In this document: positions 1-4,477 of the stretch, one piece after another | Layout: each line of letters starts with the position of its first letter | Position numbering within the stretch: position 1 is the first letter of the stretch | Assembly: GCA_023387585.1 (NCBI GenBank) | Contig: JAEWHZ010000245.1 | Location: 1-5,541 of the forward strand | Source: Pseudomonadota bacterium | GTDB lineage: Bacteria > Pseudomonadota > Alphaproteobacteria > Rhizobiales > Devosiaceae | DNA: 5,541 bases | Direction of reading: 5' to 3' | Made by a program: the position numbers and the translations under genes | Notes under the pieces: generated by a model | The model's input: the letters and a program-made list of their open reading frames with translations, nothing else | What the model was told of the DNA's origin: nothing | Database searches by the model: none

Positions 1-2
1 TC

Positions 3-29
3 CCGTAACCCTGAGGAAACTGGTTACGG
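3..29. promoter_or_regulatory. Inverted repeat upstream of the DMT transporter gene (operator or leader hairpin)
   Basis: CCGTAACC at 3-10 is matched perfectly by GGTTACGG at 22-29, with an 11-base spacer. The right arm ends three bases before the AGGA Shine-Dalgarno of the transporter gene (33-36). As DNA it would suit a dimeric repressor or activator sited at the gene's start; as RNA it would be an 8-bp stem next to the ribosome binding site. The loop holds GAGGA (13-17), a second Shine-Dalgarno-like stretch too far from the ATG to be the main site. No T-run follows, so a terminator for an upstream gene is unlikely. The window begins only two bases earlier, so a promoter cannot be located. 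The repeat is seen directly; the function is inferred. Confidence 0.5.
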
Positions 30-41
30 AAAAGGACGAAA

Positions 42-1007
42 ATGAACCAGATTTCCTCTTCGGCCAACGCGCCCCTGCTCGGGGCGCTGTTCATGCTCCT
101 CACGGGGCTGGCCTTCGCCATCACCAATATCCTTACTCCCATCATCACCTATGAGATGGGCGTGCCCTCCACCGCCGTGGTGTTCTGGCAATATGTCCTC
201 GCGACGCTCTTCGCCCTGCCGCTGATCACCCGCATCGGGCTGGCGAAGCTCAAGACGCGCCATCCCTTGTGGCACGAGACGCGCGCCTTTCTCTCCGCAC
301 TCGGCGTCCAATTCTTCGCCTTCGGCTTCGCCCTCGGCGTGCCGGTGTGGCAGATGGTGGCGCTGTCGATGACAGGTCCCTTCTTCATCCTCGTCGGTGC
401 CGGCCTGTTCCTGCGCGAAAGATTGACCCTGCAGCGGGTCGGCGCCACCATCACCGGCTTTGTCGGCGCGGTGATGGTCTCGCAGATCGGCACCGAGCAG
501 TTCACGCTCGCCTCGCTGCTGCCCATTCTCGCCGCCGCCTGCTGGGGCACCGTCTCGGTGATCACCAAATATCTCAGCCGCGACGAGGAGCCGGAATCGC
601 TCACCCTCTACATGCTGGTGCTGATCACGCCCAACCACTTCCTGATCGGCCTGCTGCTCGGCATCGCCGTGGCCGTGCTGCCCGCCGGCGCGCTGCCTGC
701 CGGCCTGGCCACCGGCTTCGATTTCGTGCCCCCGGGCGGCGACGCGCTGTGGCTCATCGTGCTGCTCGCTCTGGTCACCGCGGGTGCGCAATATTTCCTC
801 AGCTTCGCCTACAAGATCGCCGACGCCGCCTATCTGCAGCCCTTCGACGACCTCAAGCTGCCGCTCAACACGCTTCTGGGCTGGATCGTGCTGTCGCAGG
901 TGCCGGCCCCCTGGTTCTGGCCCGGCGCGCTGCTCATCCTCGGCGCCTCGAGCTTCATCCTGTGGAGCGAGCACAGCCAGAAACGCCGCGACCTGCAGCC
1001 GGCATAA
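42..1007 (+). CDS. EamA/DMT-family inner-membrane transporter
   Basis: This 321-residue protein belongs to the drug/metabolite transporter superfamily and should move a small metabolite across the inner membrane; the substrate cannot be read from sequence. About ten hydrophobic segments are visible, near residues 11-34, 44-63, 82-100, 103-124, 131-148, 156-175, 187-212, 235-256, 262-284 and 291-308. They form the usual tandem of two five-helix EamA units. The end of the first unit carries the typical RERLTLQRVGA turn before a glycine-rich helix, and the second unit has the matching YLQPFDDLKLPLNTLLGW stretch. The basic C-terminal tail (HSQKRRD) suits a cytoplasmic end. The ATG has AGGA at 33-36, five bases upstream, and length is normal for the family. 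The gene converges on vapC with a hairpin between them. Family assignment is secure; substrate and physiological role are unknown. Confidence 0.9.
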   Translation: MNQISSSANAPLLGALFMLLTGLAFAITNILTPIITYEMGVPSTAVVFWQYVLATLFALPLITRIGLAKLKTRHPLWHETRAFLSALGVQFFAFGFALGVPVWQMVALSMTGPFFILVGAGLFLRERLTLQRVGATITGFVGAVMVSQIGTEQFTLASLLPILAAACWGTVSVITKYLSRDEEPESLTLYMLVLITPNHFLIGLLLGIAVAVLPAGALPAGLATGFDFVPPGGDALWLIVLLALVTAGAQYFLSFAYKIADAAYLQPFDDLKLPLNTLLGWIVLSQVPAPWFWPGALLILGASSFILWSEHSQKRRDLQPA

Positions 1008-1018
1008 GAAGCGTCACA

Positions 1019-1053
1019 GGCATTCCGCTACTTTCATGAAGTGGCGGAATGCC
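1019..1053. terminator. Long hairpin between convergent genes, probable bidirectional terminator
   Basis: GGCATTCCGC at 1019-1028 pairs perfectly with GCGGAATGCC at 1044-1053. On the + strand the pairing continues inward (T·G, then ACTT with AAGT, then another T·G) to a three-base CAT loop, giving about 17 stacked pairs. It sits 11 bases after the transporter stop and 5 bases beyond the vapC stop, where a shared terminator is expected. Neither side has a proper T-tract, so it may block read-through or protect 3' ends rather than act as a textbook intrinsic terminator. On the minus strand the two wobble pairs become A-C mismatches, so the fold is stronger in the transporter transcript. Structure is seen; role is inferred from position. 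Confidence 0.65.
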
Positions 1054-1058
1054 GGCCC

Positions 1059-1466
1059 TTAATCCTGTGTCCAATCCTCGATCCGCAGCCCCTCGACGCG
1101 GCGGAATTCGGAGACATTATTGGTCACCAGCGTTAGTCCGCGTGCCTTGGCCTGCCCGGCGATCAGCACGTCATAGGGGCCGATCGGCGTGCCTTGCCGG
1201 GCGAGCGCGGCCCGGATTTCGCCGGCCGCCCGCGCATCCTCGCGGTCGAGCTCGAGCATCCTGAAGTCCGCAAGGAACAGCCGCAGCGTCTCGAGATTGC
1301 GTTCGACCTTTTCGCTGCGATAGGCGCCGAAATACAGCTCGTGCGCCACGATCGCGCTGACGGCGAGACTCTCCGGGGCAGTCGCGGCGATGCGGCGCAG
1401 CAAAGCCTCGGAGCGGCGTGTCATCAGGGCTATGAATGCGTTGGTGTCGAGCAGCCAGGCGGTCAT
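1059..1466 (-). CDS. vapC: VapC-type PIN-domain ribonuclease toxin
   Basis: This 135-residue protein is the toxin of a type II toxin-antitoxin pair. The PIN fold is recognisable: LLDTNAF with D7 near the N-terminus, E43 in AHELYFGA, D99 in IGPYDVLIAGQA, and the closing LVTNNVSEFRRV followed by GLRIEDW. D7, E43 and D99 are the expected Mg2+-binding acidic residues, so the enzyme looks intact. The IGPYD and TNN..EF segments resemble the enteric VapC/MvpT group, whose studied members cut initiator tRNA in the anticodon region; that target is only inferred here. The ATG overlaps the vapB stop by four bases (ATGA) and lacks its own Shine-Dalgarno, so translation is probably coupled to vapB. The open frame continues far upstream, antisense to dld, but the family's conserved N-terminus and the ATGA overlap fix this start. 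Confidence 0.92.
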   Translation of the reverse strand: MTAWLLDTNAFIALMTRRSEALLRRIAATAPESLAVSAIVAHELYFGAYRSEKVERNLETLRLFLADFRMLELDREDARAAGEIRAALARQGTPIGPYDVLIAGQAKARGLTLVTNNVSEFRRVEGLRIEDWTQD

Positions 1467-1720
1467 TTGAAGAGTTCGTCGAGCTCGGGTCGGCTTTTTC
1501 CGCCCGGTTGCTGCCGGCCGTCCGCCATGAAGTCGGCGCTGAAACCCCGCTCCAGCGCGGCCCGCAGCGATGCCCAGCGCTCGCCGCCCCGACGCGGCCG
1601 CAGGATCACCGCATCCCCCTCGCGCGAGATTTCCACTTCTTCGACGTCGAAGCGGAAATCCTTGGGCAGGCGCACCGCCTGCGAATTGCCCGACCGAAAG
1701 ATCTTGGCGATCTGCGACAT
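1463..1720 (-). CDS. vapB: VapB-type antitoxin, SpoVT/AbrB-like DNA-binding protein
   Basis: This 85-residue protein should bind and inhibit the VapC encoded next to it and, with VapC, repress the operon. Residues 1-43 form the swapped-hairpin AbrB-type DNA-binding domain, with the hallmark FRSGNSQAVRLPK at 8-20 and EGDAVILRP at 34-42. The C-terminal part carries FSADFM at 60-65, then GRQQP and a closing ELDELF, matching the toxin-wrapping tail of enteric VapB antitoxins. The ATG has GGAGAA (1733 to 1728 on this strand) seven bases upstream, a better site than vapC has, in line with the antitoxin being made in excess. It is the first gene of the operon and lies just downstream of the paired GTATATAC sites. 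I see no truncation or missing motif. Confidence 0.9.
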   Translation of the reverse strand: MSQIAKIFRSGNSQAVRLPKDFRFDVEEVEISREGDAVILRPRRGGERWASLRAALERGFSADFMADGRQQPGGKSRPELDELFK

Positions 1721-1727
1721 GGCAATG

Positions 1728-1733
1728 TTCTCC
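1728..1733 (-). promoter_or_regulatory. Shine-Dalgarno of vapB
   Basis: Read on the minus strand this is GGAGAA, seven bases before the vapB ATG at 1720. It supports that start codon and touches the proximal end of the GTATATAC operator, so operator and ribosome binding site are packed together. Confidence 0.75.
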
Positions 1734-1756
1734 GTATATACTTATGCGTATATACG
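1733..1756. promoter_or_regulatory. vapBC operator: paired GTATATAC sites
   Basis: CGTATATAC at 1733-1741 is the reverse complement of GTATATACG at 1748-1756, so the whole 24-bp element is an inverted repeat with a six-base spacer (TTATGC). GTATATAC is itself a palindrome, so the same sequence also reads as two direct repeats (1734-1741 and 1748-1755) offset by 14 bp. It stands out as an AT-rich island in very GC-rich DNA. The distal copy contains the putative -10 of the vapB promoter, and the proximal copy abuts the Shine-Dalgarno. Binding by a VapBC complex would block transcription, the usual autoregulation of type II toxin-antitoxin operons. The sequence symmetry is direct observation; binding is inferred. 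Confidence 0.78.
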
Positions 1757-1777
1757 AAACTTCCGAGCCAGCCGCAA
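1749..1777 (-). promoter_or_regulatory. vapBC promoter
   Basis: On the minus strand, TTGCGG (1777 to 1772) is followed after exactly 17 bases by TATATA (1754 to 1749), a good sigma-70 spacing. The start of transcription would fall about 1741-1743, giving a leader of about 20 bases with the Shine-Dalgarno inside it. The -10 lies within the operator palindrome. A second TATATA (1740 to 1735) has no matching -35 at normal spacing. Confidence 0.6.
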
Positions 1778-1816
1778 GCCCGTACCGATCGGCGCTACTC
1801 CGACTTCCCTTGCGGC
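1771..1816. repeat. 8-bp inverted repeat in the vapB-dld intergenic region
   Basis: GCCGCAAG at 1771-1778 and CTTGCGGC at 1809-1816 are perfect reverse complements 30 bases apart. The left arm covers the putative -35 of the vapBC promoter, and the right arm presents TTGCGG towards dld, but no convincing -10 follows it. It could be a looped or spaced operator or chance in GC-rich DNA. It is recorded because this stretch must also hold the dld promoter, which I could not place. Confidence 0.3.
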
Positions 1817-1874
1817 GCCCGAAGGTGCATTGAACCCGGGGCCGCTCGCGGCACAGTGGAAGCAGGAAGAGATC

Positions 1875-3566
1875 ATGGCAGAAAACGGCACCATCACCGC
1901 CGAGCTCGAGCGCATCGTCGGCGCGGAGCATGTCATCACCGATGCGGCCGGCCAGCGCTTCTACACCACCGGCTATCGCTTCGGGGGCGGCGCCGTGGCC
2001 GCCGTGGTCCGGCCCGGCACGCTGGTCGAGCTGTGGCGCGTCTTCGAAGCTGCCGTGCGCGGGGGCGCCATCGTCATCATGCAGGCCGCCAATACCGGTC
2101 TCAATGGCGGCTCGACCCCGTTCGGCGACGGCTACGACCGGCCGATCGTCCTCATCAACTGCCTGCGCATCGACCGCATCGACCTGCTGGGCGAGGGCGC
2201 GCAGGTGCTCTGCCTGCCAGGCGCGCGTCTCCACAGCCTCGAAAAAAAGCTCGCCCCGCTGGGGCGCGATCCGCATTCGGTCATCGGCGCCACCACCATC
2301 GGCGCCACGGTGGCCGGCGGCGTCTCCAACAATTCCGGCGGCGCCCTGGTGCGCCGCGGTCCCGCCTATACCCAGCTGGCCCTGTTCGCCCGCGTCAACG
2401 AGGCCGGCGAGCCCGAGCTGGTCAACAATCTCGGCATCGATCTCGGCGACACGCCCGAGGAAATCCTCGGCCGGCTGGATCGCGGCGACTATCAGCCCGC
2501 CGATGTGCGCTGGGACCATGGCCGGCTCGCCTCCGACCCCGACTACGCCCATATCGTGCGCCAGGTCGACGAGCCCACGCCCGCCCGCTACAACAACGAT
2601 CCGCGCCTGCTGCACGGCCCGTCGGGTTCGTCCGGCAAGGTGTGCACCTTCGCGCTGCGGCTCGACACCTTCGCGCGCACCGGCCCCACGGCGGCATTCT
2701 ATATCGGCGCCGACCAGCACACGACGCTCAACGCCATCCGCCGCCACATCCTGTCGAATTTCCCCGAACTGCCCATCGCCGGCGAATATATGAACCGCGA
2801 TGCCCACCGCATCGCCGAGGCCTATGGCAAGGACCTCTATCTGTTCCTCAAGCATGCCGGGCCCGACCGCATCCTCCACGCTTTCCGCGCCAAGGCCGGC
2901 TTCGATGCGCTGACGACGAGGCTCGGTCTCGGCGGCGCGGTCTCCGACCGGCTGCTGCAAGTGCTGGTGAAGCTGCTGCCGCCGCACCTGCCCAGACGCA
3001 TCCGCGAATTCGGCGAGCGCTACGAGCACCATTTCATCCTGCGCGTCGACGGCGACAACATCGCGCGCACCCGCGACTATCTCACGTCATTCTTCGCCGC
3101 CAACGAAGGCGGTTTCTTCGAATGCGACGCCGCCGAGGCCGACGCCGCCTTCCGCCACCGCTACGCCATGGGCGGCGCCGCCATCCGCTACCGGGCCGTG
3201 CATGCGCGCGCGGTCGAGAACATCGTCGCCATCGACGTCGCCATGCCGCGCAATGCCGAGGATTGGCGCGACAACCTGCCCGAAAGCGTCAGCCGGGAGG
3301 TGGTGCAGCGCTTCCCCACCGGCCATTTCCTCTGCCACGCCTTCCACTACGACTACGCCATCCGCAAGGGCGCCGACTGGCAGGCGATCGAGGACGCGCT
3401 GGTGCGCCATTTCTCCGACCGCGGCGCCGAAGTGCCCTCCGAGCACAATGTCGGCCACATGTACCAGGCCAAGCCCGCTTTGGTGCAGCACTTCCGCACG
3501 CTCGATCCCACCAACACCTTCAACCCCGGCGTCGGCGGCACCTCGAAAAAGCGCGACTGGGCGTGA
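1875..3566 (+). CDS. dld: Quinone-dependent D-lactate dehydrogenase (FAD, membrane-associated)
   Basis: This 563-residue enzyme oxidises D-lactate to pyruvate and passes electrons through FAD to the membrane quinone pool; it works as a peripheral protein on the cytoplasmic face of the inner membrane. It resembles E. coli Dld (about 571 residues) along its length. The N-terminal FAD-binding domain shows MQAANTGLNGGSTP at 69-82, EKKLAPLGRDPHSVIGA around 123-139, and the flavin-binding GGVSNNSGG at 148-156. The C-terminal half is the Dld membrane-binding type, with LPRRIREFGERYEHH at 372-386, GAAIRYRAVHA at 434-444, SEHNVGHMY at 522-530 and DPTNTFNPG at 544-552. The frame is open to 1194, but the ATG at 1875 has AGGA seven bases upstream and matches the family N-terminus. 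It is transcribed away from vapBC. No lactate permease or lldR-type regulator is adjacent. Confidence 0.95.
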   Translation: MAENGTITAELERIVGAEHVITDAAGQRFYTTGYRFGGGAVAAVVRPGTLVELWRVFEAAVRGGAIVIMQAANTGLNGGSTPFGDGYDRPIVLINCLRIDRIDLLGEGAQVLCLPGARLHSLEKKLAPLGRDPHSVIGATTIGATVAGGVSNNSGGALVRRGPAYTQLALFARVNEAGEPELVNNLGIDLGDTPEEILGRLDRGDYQPADVRWDHGRLASDPDYAHIVRQVDEPTPARYNNDPRLLHGPSGSSGKVCTFALRLDTFARTGPTAAFYIGADQHTTLNAIRRHILSNFPELPIAGEYMNRDAHRIAEAYGKDLYLFLKHAGPDRILHAFRAKAGFDALTTRLGLGGAVSDRLLQVLVKLLPPHLPRRIREFGERYEHHFILRVDGDNIARTRDYLTSFFAANEGGFFECDAAEADAAFRHRYAMGGAAIRYRAVHARAVENIVAIDVAMPRNAEDWRDNLPESVSREVVQRFPTGHFLCHAFHYDYAIRKGADWQAIEDALVRHFSDRGAEVPSEHNVGHMYQAKPALVQHFRTLDPTNTFNPGVGGTSKKRDWA

Positions 3567-3620
3567 GGTCGGGCAGCCTGAAAAGCCCGTATTTCGGACC
3601 TGCGTAACGCGCCGCCCGCG

Positions 3621-3649
3621 TTGCAATCGCAAGGGCGCGCCACTATGGT
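3621..3649 (+). promoter_or_regulatory. Candidate promoter for yfgM-der
   Basis: TTGCAA at 3621-3626 and TATGGT at 3644-3649 are separated by exactly 17 bases; preceded by C, the -10 reads CTATGG, near the alphaproteobacterial CTATAT form. Transcription would begin near 3656, leaving a leader of about 24 bases that contains the GGAGAG Shine-Dalgarno (3671-3676). Each hexamer matches the sigma-70 consensus at only four of six positions, so this is a plausible rather than certain call. Confidence 0.45.
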
Positions 3650-3654
3650 GCGCC
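3634..3654. promoter_or_regulatory. Inverted repeat covering the candidate yfgM -10
   Basis: GGCGCGCCA at 3634-3642 pairs with TGGTGCGCC at 3646-3654, with eight Watson-Crick pairs and one G·T, around a three-base CTA centre. It overlays the -10 hexamer. It may be an operator, or, in read-through RNA from dld, a stem-loop. No T-run follows, so it is not a normal terminator. Such symmetry arises fairly readily in GC-rich DNA, hence the low confidence. Confidence 0.35.
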
Positions 3655-3679
3655 GCGATCTGCCGCCCCCGGAGAGCCC

Positions 3680-4462
3680 ATGGCCAACGAGAACATCTTC
3701 CGCGAAGTCGATGAGCAACTGCGCTCCGAGCGCATGCGGCGCCTGTGGACCCAGTTCGGGCCCTTCGTCATCGGTGCCGCCGTGCTCGTCGTTCTGGCCG
3801 TGGCCGTCAACGAAGGCTGGTCGTGGTATCAGAACTCGCGCGCCGCCGAGGCGTCCGACCGGCTTTATGCCGCGCTCGAGACCGCCGAGGGCGGCGATAT
3901 CGCCACCGCCCGCGAGGCGCTGGCCGCGATCGAGGCCGAGGGCATCAACGGCTATCCCACGCTGGCCCGCTTCCGCCAGGCGGCCCTGCTCGCCGAGTCC
4001 GGCGACACCGAGGGTGCCGTCGCCGCCTATGATGCGCTCGCCTCCACCGAATCCAATATCCAGCTGCGCGAACTCGCCTTCGTCATGGGCACCAACCTGC
4101 TGGTCGACACCGGCACGCTCGCCGATGTCGAGGCGCGCATCGGCACCATCGCAGCCGGCGAAGGCGGCATGGTCAACGCCGCCCGCGAACTGCTCGGGCT
4201 GGCACGCTACAAGGCCGGCGAATATGCCGCCGCCCAGGCCGCGTTCGAAGACATATTGTCCGATCCGCGCACCGCGAACGCCCAGATGAGCCGCGTCAGC
4301 TTCTATCTCGCCCAGATGCTGGCCGAGGGCGTCGTCGCCGCCGATGCGGTGGACCTGGAGCCCGAAGCCGAATTGCCGGCGCTCGAAGGTGAGATCGCCC
4401 CCGAAACCGTCCCCGGCGACGCGGCCGCGCCGGAAGACGCCGCCGCGCCCGCCGCGGACTGA
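3680..4462 (+). CDS. YfgM-like membrane-anchored TPR protein
   Basis: This 260-residue protein has the layout of the YfgM / tetratricopeptide-like family: a short cytoplasmic N-terminus opening with NENIFREVDEQLRSERM, one membrane segment around residues 27-44, and a periplasmic helical repeat domain. Repeat-like helices show at 94-123 (ARFRQAALLAESGDTEGAV) and 167-196 (ARYKAGEYAAAQAAFEDIL). Residues about 225-260 form an acidic, alanine- and proline-rich tail that looks disordered. E. coli YfgM associates with the Sec translocon and the PpiD chaperone; a similar envelope-chaperone role is inferred only. The ATG has GGAG at 3671-3674, five bases upstream. der begins 15 bases after the stop, so the two are likely co-transcribed. 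In E. coli bamB lies between yfgM and der; here it does not. The family is fairly sure, the biochemical role is not. Confidence 0.83.
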   Translation: MANENIFREVDEQLRSERMRRLWTQFGPFVIGAAVLVVLAVAVNEGWSWYQNSRAAEASDRLYAALETAEGGDIATAREALAAIEAEGINGYPTLARFRQAALLAESGDTEGAVAAYDALASTESNIQLRELAFVMGTNLLVDTGTLADVEARIGTIAAGEGGMVNAARELLGLARYKAGEYAAAQAAFEDILSDPRTANAQMSRVSFYLAQMLAEGVVAADAVDLEPEAELPALEGEIAPETVPGDAAAPEDAAAPAAD

Positions 4463-4477
4463 CGCGCCGCTTCGCCC

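Noticed and set aside
24..974. Minus-strand 316-codon frame antisense to the transporter.
   Set aside because: Its E/G/Q/R-rich composition is the usual reverse image of hydrophobic codons; no domain and no plausible start context.
1830..1858. Possible dld promoter with TTGAAC at 1830-1835.
   Set aside because: No acceptable -10 lies 16-18 bases downstream, and the start would fall at or beyond the Shine-Dalgarno.
1194..1874. Upstream in-frame extension of dld through the vapBC region.
   Set aside because: The ATG at 1875 has a well-spaced AGGA and matches the N-terminus of the Dld family; the extension is antisense to vapBC and has no homology-like content.
1467..3032. A stop-free minus-strand frame antisense to dld and vapB that continues into vapC, as if encoding a 657-residue protein.
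   Set aside because: Only its last 135 codons match a known protein (VapC). The rest mirrors strongly biased high-GC dld codons, has low-complexity A/G/E/R-rich composition, and has no credible domain.
3570..3589. Possible dld terminator: CGGGC and GCCCG around a ten-base loop just after the dld stop, followed by TATTT.
   Set aside because: Five pairs with a large loop and a poor T-run are too weak to call; read-through into yfgM remains possible.
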